Source of the DNA: Thermoprotei archaeon
GTDB taxonomy: Archaea > Thermoproteota > Thermoprotei > Thermofilales > B15-G2
Assembly: GCA_003649445.1 (NCBI GenBank)
Contig: QMRV01000019.1
Coordinates: 1 to 39,814, forward strand
Length of the DNA stretch: 39,814 bases
Direction: 5' to 3'
The notes beneath the pieces were generated by a model. The model had not been told where the DNA came from. It did not search any database and worked only from the letters and a program-made list of their open reading frames with translations. Shown in pieces: positions 16,456 to 24,968 of the stretch (within the stretch, counting starts at the first letter, position 1; every line of letters begins with the position of its first letter). Both the position numbers and the translations under genes were made by a program.

Positions 16456-16503
16456 TCAGTTGGGAGAAATTCATCATTTTTCAGGCTCGCCCTCGTTCAT
16501 CAC
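16456..16503 (-). ncRNA. Box C/D sRNA (2'-O-methylation guide)
   Basis: On the minus strand all four boxes are canonical: C GTGATGA (16503-16497), 12-base guide, D' CTGA (16484-16481), 3-base spacer AAA, C' ATGATGA (16477-16471), 11-base guide, D CTGA (16459-16456). By the D+5 rule the targets would be GCUCGCCCUCGU and UUGGGAGAAAU, each methylated on the fifth base (G in both). No strong terminal stem is visible. It sits in the gap between the antiporter and a small plus-strand gene, overlapping neither. Confidence 0.85.
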
Positions 16504-16525
16504 TAATTATTCAGTATTAAGCTAG

Positions 16526-16532
16526 TATTTAG
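16526..16532 (-). promoter_or_regulatory. Possible TATA box for the C/D sRNA
   Basis: On the minus strand CTAAATA is centred about 24 bases before the sRNA 5' end. It is a modest match. Confidence 0.35.
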
Positions 16533-16586
16533 CCCTGCCGGAGCATAATCTTTTAATTCGACAATTGTGCAAAAAATAGACGACAT

Positions 16587-16787
16587 ATGCAGAATATGGG
16601 TATTAAAGTTAAAATAATGGGCGCTGACAATTTATCTGAAGAAGAAAAGGCTGTAGTAATAGCAGCTGTTCTCGCCTACTATGAAACTATATTAAAGGGA
16701 AGAGAGTCTGTTGAAAGAGTTTCAAGGACAGTCAACAAGCCCTGTAGCTACTGGAATTATTCAAAATACCTTCTTTTAGCTAAGTAG
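16587..16787 (+). CDS. Small uncharacterised protein
   Basis: The product has 66 residues: a short beta start (IKVKIMGADN), an alanine-rich helix (SEEEKAVVIAAVLAYYETIL) and a C-terminal segment with PCSYWNYSKYLLLA. The helix followed by a Trp-containing tail recalls small gamma subunits of sodium-pumping decarboxylases and similar carboxylase-linked peptides, but no partner subunits lie nearby, so I leave the function open. The reading frame has the codon style of its neighbours and a TATA-like element (TTTTAATT) about 33 bases upstream, so it is probably real. Confidence 0.5.
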   Translation: MQNMGIKVKIMGADNLSEEEKAVVIAAVLAYYETILKGRESVERVSRTVNKPCSYWNYSKYLLLAK

Positions 16788-16860
16788 CAGCAAAGGCTCA
16801 GCTTTTCTTAGATCCAGCGCTAACTATTTTATTTGCAGCGAACCTAATTTAGGGGATAAC

Positions 16861-17883
16861 ATGGAGTATGTCAGATTTGGTTCAAGCGGACTGCTAGTAT
16901 CGAAGCTCTGTATGGGCTCATGGTTCTTACCTAGATCAAAGGAAGTAGACGAGTATGGCGTGCATAAAGTAGATGTAAATGAAGTAAGAAGGATCATTAA
17001 ATATGCCTTTGACCACGGAATAAACTTCATTGATACTGCCAACAGGTATCATGGAGCTGTATCACCTGTGCCTCTCACGCATGTAGGCAATGCTGAGTGT
17101 GTGCTCGGTGAAGTGCTTAAAGAATACGATAGAGAGAGCTTTGTTATAGTAACTAAAGTTGGAGGACGTATGGCTCCCTGGCCTAATGCTGAAGGGCTTT
17201 CGCGCAAGCATATTATGTGGCAGGTTAAAGAGAGCTTAAAGAGGCTGCAAATGGACTACGTTGACGTATATTTAGCGCATATCTATGATCCAAATACCCC
17301 TCTCCTCGAAACACTGATGGCTTTTGACGACCTAGTGCGCCAGGGTAAGGTCCACTACATAGGTTCCTCAAATCATCCGCCAGAAAAAATTATTGAAGCA
17401 ATGGAGTTAGCTAGAGAGTATAGGCTTCACAGCTATATTACAATACAGGAGCCCTATAGTCTCCTGAATAGAGAAATCGAGAAAACGAAGATACCTATAG
17501 CTAGGAGATACAGCTTAGCAATTATGGCTTATTCTCCGCTAGCTCAAGGACTTCTTACAGAGAAATACTTGAAGGGAATACCTGAGCTCTCGAGAGCAAC
17601 TATTTCTAAGAAGCTTAAAAGCATCATTAGTTTAAAGCGGTACTACGAGATGCTCAAAGAGCTTAAGGAAATAGCTAAGGAAAAAGACGCTACTATAGCT
17701 CAGCTAGCTATAGCATGGGTTCTGCATAAACAGAAAGAGTTAGGCGTAACCATAGTCCCCATAGTAAGTGTATCAAAGCTAGAGCATTTAGAAGAAAACC
17801 TCGGCGCACTGGAAATTAAGCTGACAGACTATGACGTTAAAAGAATAGAAGAAGTAGTTGAAAAATATGGAGTCAAGTGGTGA
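16861..17883 (+). CDS. Aldo/keto reductase
   Basis: This 340-residue protein is a standard aldo/keto reductase barrel. The catalytic tetrad is in place: D58 (FIDTANRY), Y63, K99 (VIVTKVGG) and H140 (VYLAHIYD). The nucleotide-binding C-terminal part contains AYSPLAQGLLTEKYL and a later VSKLEHLEENLGAL. Such enzymes reduce sugar or other aldehydes with NAD(P)H in the cytoplasm. It is followed 45 bases later by a Gfo/Idh/MocA oxidoreductase, a common pairing in sugar catabolism. It is one of few genes here ending in TGA. Confidence 0.88.
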   Translation: MEYVRFGSSGLLVSKLCMGSWFLPRSKEVDEYGVHKVDVNEVRRIIKYAFDHGINFIDTANRYHGAVSPVPLTHVGNAECVLGEVLKEYDRESFVIVTKVGGRMAPWPNAEGLSRKHIMWQVKESLKRLQMDYVDVYLAHIYDPNTPLLETLMAFDDLVRQGKVHYIGSSNHPPEKIIEAMELAREYRLHSYITIQEPYSLLNREIEKTKIPIARRYSLAIMAYSPLAQGLLTEKYLKGIPELSRATISKKLKSIISLKRYYEMLKELKEIAKEKDATIAQLAIAWVLHKQKELGVTIVPIVSVSKLEHLEENLGALEIKLTDYDVKRIEEVVEKYGVKW

Positions 17884-17928
17884 GCAAAAATCATTTATTT
17901 TAACTAAGTGAAAGGCTTTCGGTAAGCA

Positions 17929-19161
17929 ATGAAAGAAGTCAGAGTAGGTGCGATAGGCGTTGGAGGAATTTTTACATGGGGACATCTTCCAGCATATCCT
18001 AAAATAAAGGAAGCTAGACTAGTAGCTTTAGCAGATCCTGCGGAAAAATCCCTTAAGTTTGCTTTAAAGAGAGTAAAAGAAGTCTTTTCAAAGGAAATTC
18101 AGCATCTAAAAGAAACAGGGCTCGACGACGAAGCCGACCGATTGTCGCAAATAGTTTCCGAGATTAAAGTATACCGAGACTACAAAGAAATGTTGAATAA
18201 AGAAGACTTAGATTTAGCTGACATATGTACGCCTCACAAGTACCATGCGCCTATAGCTGTTGATGCCCTTAAAGCTGGAGTAAACGCTATGGTAGAAAAA
18301 CCTCCTGCTAGAACCTATATTGAGGCCCTGAAAATAGTTGAAGCAGTTAAAGAGTCAGGCAAGTTTTTCCAAGTAAACGAGAACTATATTTTTGCACCAG
18401 TAGTGTATTTAATGAGAAAAACTCTAGAGACAGGGCTATTAGGCGAAATAGAGTATCTCATTGTTCCGTGCTCGCACTTAGGACCTGAGGGAAAAGCCTG
18501 GTTCTGGGATTCCGAAGTCGGCGGAGGAGGTTCCCTCCTCGATATGGGTGTTCACGCAATAGGAATAGCATGGTACTTAGCGGGCTTAAATAAAGAGCCA
18601 GTAGCAGTTAAGGCAGAAAAATTTACTGGCATAACTATTCGTTCAAAGTACCGCTTTATAGACGACTACTACACTAGAATAAAAGTCGAGGACGATGCTC
18701 ATGTCATTATAAGATTTGAAGACCCTGAAGACTTCTCGCAGACAACAGCTCTCATAGAGGGAGCGTGGAGTGGAAAAGAGTTTGAGTCAATAATGGTTTT
18801 TGGTACAAAAGGAGTCTTGAGAGATGTTAGAAAAGACGATAAAGTCTACTTAGAGTTTCGAGAGTACTCTGGTTCATCGAGGCTAATAGAGGTTGCGGGA
18901 GCAAAATCTCCCATCTTGAGCGAAATAAGATATATGTGCAAATGCATTCTAACAGGAACAAAGTCGATACTAAATGAAGAATATGCAGCTGAAGTAATGG
19001 CAATTATTGACTCAGCCTACTACTCTGAAATGCAGGGAAGAAAAACAGTTTTCCTAGAAGACTTCAAGAACTTCGCTAAAAAACTTATAGAAGATTATGG
19101 AGAAAAGGCTTCAGAAAAATTCATTGAAATGAAAACAAAATATTTCTCTAAGCTAAAGTAG
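17929..19161 (+). CDS. Gfo/Idh/MocA family oxidoreductase
   Basis: This 410-residue protein begins with an NAD(P)-binding Rossmann fold (VGAIGVGGIFTWGHLPAY, residues 6-23), then a helical insertion of about 30 residues, ADICTPHKYHAPIA, and the family motif V-E-K-P-P (near residue 122). The C-terminal sheet domain shows GGGSLLDMGVHAIGIAWYLAG, with the catalytic-region Asp and His. Members oxidise or reduce sugars, inositols or related compounds. Together with the preceding aldo/keto reductase it suggests a small sugar-modifying unit. The next 275 bases are AT-rich and hold no gene. Confidence 0.85.
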   Translation: MKEVRVGAIGVGGIFTWGHLPAYPKIKEARLVALADPAEKSLKFALKRVKEVFSKEIQHLKETGLDDEADRLSQIVSEIKVYRDYKEMLNKEDLDLADICTPHKYHAPIAVDALKAGVNAMVEKPPARTYIEALKIVEAVKESGKFFQVNENYIFAPVVYLMRKTLETGLLGEIEYLIVPCSHLGPEGKAWFWDSEVGGGGSLLDMGVHAIGIAWYLAGLNKEPVAVKAEKFTGITIRSKYRFIDDYYTRIKVEDDAHVIIRFEDPEDFSQTTALIEGAWSGKEFESIMVFGTKGVLRDVRKDDKVYLEFREYSGSSRLIEVAGAKSPILSEIRYMCKCILTGTKSILNEEYAAEVMAIIDSAYYSEMQGRKTVFLEDFKNFAKKLIEDYGEKASEKFIEMKTKYFSKLK

Positions 19162-19359
19162 GCCGAATATTTAAATATTTATTTTAAAATATTGTAATAT
19201 TTAATTGAAGCTATATAATGACCAATATTTAAACTATTTACTTTAGTTGTGAAAAATTGATATATAAGTAATTTTAAGAGCACTTAAATGAAATTTTACT
19301 TCAATATTAAATTAGCTAGGAATATCAGCGGTCATTGAAGTAGGTAAGCTAGCTTTATA

Positions 19360-19395
19360 TAATATTCTGGCGCGAATATTCTAGTGAGAATATTC
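19360..19395. repeat. Three AATATTC repeats with exact 14-bp period
   Basis: TAATATTC (19360-19367), GAATATTC (19374-19381) and GAATATTC (19388-19395) lie at exactly 14-bp steps. The last two are perfect 8-bp palindromes. A TATA box (CTTTATATAA, about 19353-19362) overlaps the first copy. The arrangement looks like operator or iteron sites in front of the ATPase gene. Confidence 0.6.
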
Positions 19396-19436
19396 AGATT
19401 ATAATAGATAGATGGGAATGTAGTAAACTCAAGGAA

Positions 19437-20672
19437 ATGGATGCGTGGACTCTTGTTTACGGAAGGCGTAAAACTGGTAAGACATTTATGTTAAGGAAGT
19501 ACTTAGACTGGAACATTTATATTCTTGTTTCTCGGACAGGGATGTGCTTTGTTGAAGAAAGGGGAAAAGGTATTGAGGTGCAGAATTATGAAAGCGCTTT
19601 GAAGAGAGTATTTGAGGTTATTTCAGGCGGGGGTCTAGGTATAGTAGATGAGTTTCAGAGGCTTCCTGAACATTTATGGGGCTTTATAGCTCTTAAGAAA
19701 CTTGATGTTCATGGAAGACTAGTTCTATGTGGGTCTAGTTTATCTGTTACTAGAAAAGTTTTTAGCGAGAAAAGTCCTCTACTAGGTCTTTTTGTGCCAT
19801 TTAAAGTAGACTTAGTCTCTCCAGCAGACTCTATTCTCGCGTTCGCAAAAATATTTGACTATAAGAACGCTATACTCTGGGCTTGCATAGCTCGTGATCC
19901 CTGGATTCTCGGAGTTATGAAAGTAGGGGGAGAAATTGTAGATAAATTGAAGTCGAATTATAGGCTTCTAGCCAGTTCAGCTACTGGTCTTGTAGGCGAA
20001 ATTTTTGAGGAAGAGGAGAGGAAACTTACAAGGCTTTATGACGCTGTTTTGAGATTTCTTGCACTTGGATACTGGTCTTCTCGAGACTTGGCGCAAAAAC
20101 TCTATGAAGCTAAACTTATTCAAAGACCGGAAGCCGGAGTCGTTACAGGAATTCTTAATCAGTTAGTCGACATGGGTCTCGTAGAGAAAGTTCGTTTATG
20201 GCGAACACGTGGAGCAAGAGCATTTTATAAACATAGATCAAGTCTTCTATCAATTCTACTTTATCTTGACGAAAAGTACAGTGAGTTAGGACTTTATCCT
20301 TCGCGTGAAACTATAGTAGGAAAGCTCGGACTAGAAGTCCAGTTCTTTATAGGAGAGCTGCTAGCGCAGTATAAGAATCTCACGAGAGCCTATGTAGTAC
20401 TACCAGGAGGCGAAGATGTAGATATAATACTGCTGAGCGGAAATACTCCCATTATAGGCTACGAAGTGAAAATAGGCTCAATTACTTCAAGTGAAGCGCG
20501 CAGAGCTATGGAAAACATGAAGAAACTGGGAATTCCTAGATCCGGGCTAATAAGCTTAACGGGAGAAGTACCAGAGATAGGTGACGAGCAGCTTACAGCA
20601 CAAGACTTAATCAATATAGCGGCTAAAATAGCTAGAAGGGCAGAAGAGGGAAAAGCAGTTAGAGGCAAATAG
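19437..20672 (+). CDS. Archaeal ATPase with C-terminal DUF234-like nuclease-type domain
   Basis: This 411-residue protein is of the archaeal AAA (ATP_bind_2/MNS) group. Walker A is GRRKTGKT (residues 9-16), Walker B is GLGIVDEF (D71-E72), and FIALKKLDVHGRLVLCGSS follows with the sensor strand. A winged-helix stretch (LVDMGLVEKVRLW) precedes a C-terminal region with EDVDIILLSGNTPIIGYEVKIG, a D...E-x-K pattern of the DUF234 restriction-endonuclease-like fold. Function in this family is unknown; mobile-element or defence roles are often suspected. The frame is open upstream to 19354 without a start codon, so the N-terminus may be truncated. Confidence 0.78.
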   Translation: MDAWTLVYGRRKTGKTFMLRKYLDWNIYILVSRTGMCFVEERGKGIEVQNYESALKRVFEVISGGGLGIVDEFQRLPEHLWGFIALKKLDVHGRLVLCGSSLSVTRKVFSEKSPLLGLFVPFKVDLVSPADSILAFAKIFDYKNAILWACIARDPWILGVMKVGGEIVDKLKSNYRLLASSATGLVGEIFEEEERKLTRLYDAVLRFLALGYWSSRDLAQKLYEAKLIQRPEAGVVTGILNQLVDMGLVEKVRLWRTRGARAFYKHRSSLLSILLYLDEKYSELGLYPSRETIVGKLGLEVQFFIGELLAQYKNLTRAYVVLPGGEDVDIILLSGNTPIIGYEVKIGSITSSEARRAMENMKKLGIPRSGLISLTGEVPEIGDEQLTAQDLINIAAKIARRAEEGKAVRGK

Positions 20673-20737
20673 TCAGCTATAATTGAGTGTTTATTGTTCG
20701 CCAAGCTTTTATTAATGATCTCTAAGTTATTTAAACT

Positions 20738-21772
20738 GTGGAGAAGATAGAAGTAGCTGTAGGTTTAATGGTTATTATTATAGGAATTTTCTTGTACTAT
20801 ATTTCAGTCGAAATTGAGAACAGAATTCAAATTAAAGAAGAAACTATTCCGTCCTTCGAAAAATCATCAATAGTATTTTACAATATAACATATGTTGTTA
20901 AAGCAAAATATCTTGTAGTAAACACATATAAAATACCTATCAAGGACTATGTTTATGTAACACTACCCCGTAATACTACTTACCAGAAAGCATATCTATT
21001 CTCAATGATACCTAAGCCCACTAAAATTGAGAGAGATGAAGACGGAAATACTTTTGCAGTAGTTGTTGTTAAAGCAGAGCCTGGCGAAAAAGTGTGGATT
21101 AATGCCACTTACTTAGTGAAAGTCTCTGGCTACAAGATATTCTTTAATGTCAATGAAAGCAAGTGGCCTAGCTACTCTATGGTCGCAAAATATACTGTTA
21201 AAACAAGACTATGGAATACTGAAAGAGAAGATGTAGTAGATCTAGCGTATAAACTGAGAAAGGGGTCTACGCCGCTTGAAATAGCCATAAATGTGGCTAA
21301 ATGGGTTCAAAGCCACATATCATATACAATTCTCATGACACGTGTAGGCTCAGACGGAGCTTTAGTCAAGACATCTCTAGGCTATATCATTAGAGGAGAC
21401 TGTACTGAAGTAGCCGATGTCTATGTAACGCTTATGAGAATACTCGGCATACCTGCGCGCACAGTTTTCGGAATGCTTCTCAGCAAACACGAGTCCAAAT
21501 TATGGATCAATATGTCTACTGCCTGGTATGAAGGAGAAAAACTCTTAAGACACTGGGGAGGCCATATGTGGAGCCAAGTATATTTGCCTCCATGGGGCTG
21601 GGTCGACGTAGAGCTTCTAGAAGAACCTCGAGTAAAGCTTGGAGACTACTCCAATTTACACATAGTTTTCGGCATAGAGGAAACAAAGTACTATGGAACA
21701 GCTCTAGGTAATCTCTGTGCACCAAGCTACTTGACTCTAGAGTATATTGAAATGAAGTTCAAACCTAAGTAG
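20738..21772 (+). CDS. Membrane-anchored transglutaminase-like protein
   Basis: The 344-residue product starts with GTG and has one N-terminal membrane helix (VAVGLMVIIIGIFLYYISV), so most of it lies outside the cell. A beta-rich middle (about 35-165) is followed by a transglutaminase-like domain with the full triad: Cys222 in GDCTEVAD, His276 in GGHMWSQVYLP and Asp290 in WGWVDVEL. Such archaeal proteins are thought to be cysteine proteases or crosslinkers at the cell surface. It is 12 bases ahead of the next secreted protein, and the two are surely one operon. Confidence 0.8.
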   Translation: MEKIEVAVGLMVIIIGIFLYYISVEIENRIQIKEETIPSFEKSSIVFYNITYVVKAKYLVVNTYKIPIKDYVYVTLPRNTTYQKAYLFSMIPKPTKIERDEDGNTFAVVVVKAEPGEKVWINATYLVKVSGYKIFFNVNESKWPSYSMVAKYTVKTRLWNTEREDVVDLAYKLRKGSTPLEIAINVAKWVQSHISYTILMTRVGSDGALVKTSLGYIIRGDCTEVADVYVTLMRILGIPARTVFGMLLSKHESKLWINMSTAWYEGEKLLRHWGGHMWSQVYLPPWGWVDVELLEEPRVKLGDYSNLHIVFGIEETKYYGTALGNLCAPSYLTLEYIEMKFKPK

Positions 21773-21784
21773 AGGGGGTAAGTT

Positions 21785-22909
21785 ATGAGAAAAATAGTTC
21801 TCCTTATAGTAATTCTACTTACATTAGCTCTCTTAGCAGAAGTAAAATCTCAAGAAGAGCGCTACTGGATTGCACTCAACTTTGAAGTAAACATATCGGG
21901 CGACGGCACTACAATAGTTAAAGCTAAGCTACATCCATTTACTTCTGAAGGAAAAAGCCTTTACGGAGATAGAAGAATAGAAGAAAACTTAAAAGCTTCA
22001 TCAAGACAGATAGTTGAAGAAATACTCTTGATGTTCGCAAACTCACCAGACACAATAAAGTATAAAGTTCTAATAGAATTCAGTAAAAACGATAATACAA
22101 TAGTACTATGCGACGTAGGAAACACCGGTAAGTTAAGTAAAATGAAAGGAGCATACATTATCGAAGTGCTAATATACCTTAATACAAGCGAGTTTATTCG
22201 AAAAATAGACGAAAACCTTTACGAAATAACAATAAGAGATAGCTATACGCACAGAGACCCAAGAAGCTGGATAGACATCCTCTCAGTTGAGTTCAGCAAA
22301 GGAGCAACTCTAGTCAATTATACTTGGCTACCTGCATCGGCTCACGGGCCTCTCAAAGAAACAAAATCAAGTTTACTCTGGGTAAACTACAACGAGTTAC
22401 AAGCACCCGACTACTATATTTTTTACGTTAAACTACCCAGAATTAAATTTGCTTCAAGACCTAAGCTCTATGGAAAAATAGTTAATGTATCTAAAGTACC
22501 TGCAGGTATAGAAGTAACTATAGAAAACAATTCAAGTACTTCTGGGTATTTCTACTTAAGGGTTCTTGCTGAAGACTTAGAGCAGACAGTTAAAGTCTAC
22601 ATTAAGGCTGGGGAACAAATATTTGTCGAAGTACCTTTATTAGGAAGAAAAAGCAGCGAAGTTGTAGTAGTAGAGCTATTATCGGGGAACAGTATATTAG
22701 ATAGGAAAAAAGTAGTGTTAAAGGAACTAAAGGAATTTCGCAGAAAACCATCTGAACTCATGTTTCTTCAAATATTTAGAATAGTATCTATTGCAGTAAT
22801 AATTGTCGGCTTAATCATAGTTATATACGGTATATCCTACAAGCCTTCGAAAAAAGTAGCTTATAGTCCTTACTACGAGCACAAGGCTCCGACTCAGACT
22901 AATTACTAA
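21785..22909 (+). CDS. Secreted protein with C-terminal membrane anchor
   Basis: The 374-residue product has a signal peptide (IVLLIVILLTLALLAEVKS, residues 4-22), a long beta-rich extracellular part with several N-x-S/T sites, an Ig-like segment (about 235-315, GIEVTIENNSS then TVKVYIKAGEQIFVEVPL), and a C-terminal membrane helix (IVSIAVIIVGLIIVIYG, about 336-352) with a Tyr-rich tail. No family is recognised. A strong AGAGGGGGT ribosome site precedes the ATG. Its position right after the transglutaminase-like gene suggests it is that enzyme's partner or substrate. Confidence 0.7.
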   Translation: MRKIVLLIVILLTLALLAEVKSQEERYWIALNFEVNISGDGTTIVKAKLHPFTSEGKSLYGDRRIEENLKASSRQIVEEILLMFANSPDTIKYKVLIEFSKNDNTIVLCDVGNTGKLSKMKGAYIIEVLIYLNTSEFIRKIDENLYEITIRDSYTHRDPRSWIDILSVEFSKGATLVNYTWLPASAHGPLKETKSSLLWVNYNELQAPDYYIFYVKLPRIKFASRPKLYGKIVNVSKVPAGIEVTIENNSSTSGYFYLRVLAEDLEQTVKVYIKAGEQIFVEVPLLGRKSSEVVVVELLSGNSILDRKKVVLKELKEFRRKPSELMFLQIFRIVSIAVIIVGLIIVIYGISYKPSKKVAYSPYYEHKAPTQTNY

Positions 22910-22940
22910 GACTTAAATAAACTGCTTTATATTAAGTTGA

Positions 22941-24131
22941 GTGTCTAAGAAAATATCGCTACCGCTGTTACTGTGGACGGTAGCATGTTTTCCGCTTTTA
23001 GGAAACTTTGCTCAAATAATGTCAAACACCGCTCTCACATTCAAGGCTAGAGCTCTTGGTTTTTCTGCACTAGTGATAGGTAGCTTTACTTCAGCTTTCA
23101 TGATTACTCGAGGACTCGCAGCAGTTGTCTCCGGCTACATTAGTGACAAGATTAAGCGTAGAGGAGTGTTCGCTGTAATGGGATTCGCTTTAAATTCCTT
23201 TGTGGCACTAGGGTATGCTTTATCCAATGCATGGACTCAGCTAATATTATTCTCGTTTCTAAATGGAATTGCCTCAGGCGTACTATGGCCAAGTGTTCAA
23301 ACTATCGTAGTAGAGTTATCACCGTCTAGTTGGAGATCAAGCATAATGTCTATTTACTTTGCGCTAGGCTCTCTAGGCTCTGTACTAAGTTATCTTGCTT
23401 ACTCGAGTTTCTATGCTGGCAACTACTTTGAAGCATTTCTATGTGCTTCATCCATTTTAATCCTCATGGCTTTTTCAGCTACACCTTTAGCCCGCCGCTA
23501 CACTACTATAGTTGAGAAAAAGCATGTAACAGAGAAAATTCATGTAACTGAAGTAGCGCTCGCTCTCACGGCAATGTTTCTAGCAGGACTGATTGTTAGT
23601 ACACGTCCATTAGTCTTACTCTACCTCAGAGATGTTCCCAGGTATAGCGAAGAACTGGCTTCAAGCACAATGTCTATAGTGACTTTTATAAGCCTTACAT
23701 TGAGCCTAATGATAGGTTTTCTTGCAGATAAAACCGACTGGATAATAGGGTCGCTAATAGGTTTTATCATAGGAATACTTTCTCTGACGGGCGTTTACAG
23801 CCACGACTACGTTATTTTAGCGGCTTCTCTAGGAATCCTTTTAGGCTCATTCTCAGCAATGTATCCTTTGACTAGAGCTGTTATGGGTAAAGTAAAGGCA
23901 GCTCGTAGAGGACTCTTGATAGGTTTAGTAAACTTGACAGGAAACCTCGGAGCAGTAGTAGGCCCACTAATACTAGGCCATATATATGATACTATCGGAC
24001 CCTATTGCTTAATTCAAGCCTATGCAGTAGTTCTATTAACTTTAATAGCAATGTTCACTAGTATAAAATTGCTTAGAGCAGTCAGTTTTCTTAGAGAACA
24101 TTTCATAAAGCTTTCTTTTAAATCTTTTTAA
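22941..24131 (+). CDS. MFS transporter
   Basis: This 396-residue membrane protein with 12 predicted helices starts at GTG. MFS signatures are visible after helix 2 (VSGYISDKIKRRGVF) and in the matching place of the second half (IGFLADKTDWIIG). The first helix is followed by FKARALGFSALVIG, usual for drug- or sugar-type MFS proteins. Substrate unknown. Its last 90 bases overlap the 3' end of the HEPN toxin gene on the other strand, an unusually long tail-to-tail overlap. Confidence 0.8.
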   Translation: MSKKISLPLLLWTVACFPLLGNFAQIMSNTALTFKARALGFSALVIGSFTSAFMITRGLAAVVSGYISDKIKRRGVFAVMGFALNSFVALGYALSNAWTQLILFSFLNGIASGVLWPSVQTIVVELSPSSWRSSIMSIYFALGSLGSVLSYLAYSSFYAGNYFEAFLCASSILILMAFSATPLARRYTTIVEKKHVTEKIHVTEVALALTAMFLAGLIVSTRPLVLLYLRDVPRYSEELASSTMSIVTFISLTLSLMIGFLADKTDWIIGSLIGFIIGILSLTGVYSHDYVILAASLGILLGSFSAMYPLTRAVMGKVKAARRGLLIGLVNLTGNLGAVVGPLILGHIYDTIGPYCLIQAYAVVLLTLIAMFTSIKLLRAVSFLREHFIKLSFKSF

Positions 24132-24569
24132 ATCTTCTTCAAATAACGATTTTAATATAAGAGATTTTTCAGCAAGAGCAATAATTTTATCTACATCAAG
24201 CTCTATTGCATAAGCGTGTCTAAATACATGACGAAAGCCTCTAAGTTCATTTAAATAAGTATAACTCTCTTCAGAAATAAGGCTTGGTCTAATTCCTTTG
24301 ATTTCAATAAGCATCCTCCTTAAAAGCTCTATGTGATATCGAGCAGGGTCCTCGATACGGTTTTCGAAGAACTTCGCTACTATTTTAAATAAGTCTTCAT
24401 AAGCGCAGTAAAGATTGTGAAGTCTATACGCGAGAGAATCTCTGAGATCTTCATTATCTTTATTTTCTTTAAGTCTCTTTAATTTTTCTTCAATACTTTT
24501 ATATATCTTTAGTATTTGATTCCACTGATAATCTATTTCTGCAAAAAGAACTGCTAATCGGGCTTCCAT
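24042..24569 (-). CDS. hepT: HEPN-domain toxin (HepT-like)
   Basis: This 175-residue all-helical protein carries the HEPN R-x4-H-x-Y motif at residues 113-120 (RHVFRHAY). It follows a nucleotidyltransferase gene with a 16-base overlap, the usual MNT/HEPN toxin-antitoxin order. In characterised pairs the HEPN protein is an RNase silenced by AMP addition to its Tyr by the partner. The C-terminus is about 25 residues longer than typical, and this tail lies inside the MFS gene's 3' end. Confidence 0.78.
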   Translation of the reverse strand: MEARLAVLFAEIDYQWNQILKIYKSIEEKLKRLKENKDNEDLRDSLAYRLHNLYCAYEDLFKIVAKFFENRIEDPARYHIELLRRMLIEIKGIRPSLISEESYTYLNELRGFRHVFRHAYAIELDVDKIIALAEKSLILKSLFEEDLKRFKRKLYEMFSKKTDCSKQFYTSEHCY

Positions 24570-24895
24570 AAAATTCCCTCTTTTAGTACTTTTTTGCGGA
24601 AAAAACTTGGAGCTTTCTCTAATTCAATTACATCTACTTCTCTACCTAACTCGCTGCTGAGAAAAGCTACTGTGTAGAAAAGCTTGTTTGGCTCTAGTTT
24701 CTCGAAGGCAATATCTATATCAGATTGTATGCTATATTCTCCTGGACGGACTAAAGAGCCAAAAATATAAGCTTTTTCAAAAAATACTTTTTCTCTTAGC
24801 TTTCTTAAAACTTTCTTTGTTTTAAATAAAGTTTCTTGCCTAAGTCTTTCTCTTTTCAATAGCTCCTCTTCTAGTACTTTTTCAAAGAGAGACAT
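24554..24895 (-). CDS. mntA: MNT-domain nucleotidyltransferase antitoxin (MntA-like)
   Basis: This 113-residue minimal nucleotidyltransferase has a helical N-terminus, then the catalytic motif G46-S47 with D59 and D61 (FGSLVRPGEYSIQSDIDIAF), and the third Asp at 88 (GREVDVIEL). All three metal-binding acids are present, so it should be active as an adenylyltransferase. The G-S to D-x-D spacing is slightly longer than in many relatives. It precedes and overlaps the HEPN toxin gene. Confidence 0.8.
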   Translation of the reverse strand: MSLFEKVLEEELLKRERLRQETLFKTKKVLRKLREKVFFEKAYIFGSLVRPGEYSIQSDIDIAFEKLEPNKLFYTVAFLSSELGREVDVIELEKAPSFFRKKVLKEGILWKPD

Positions 24896-24968
24896 TTAAT
24901 TTAACCCGGTATTATATTTGCGAAAGCTAGCTAAAATTTTTAGTCACTGATTACACATAATCAAAGAA

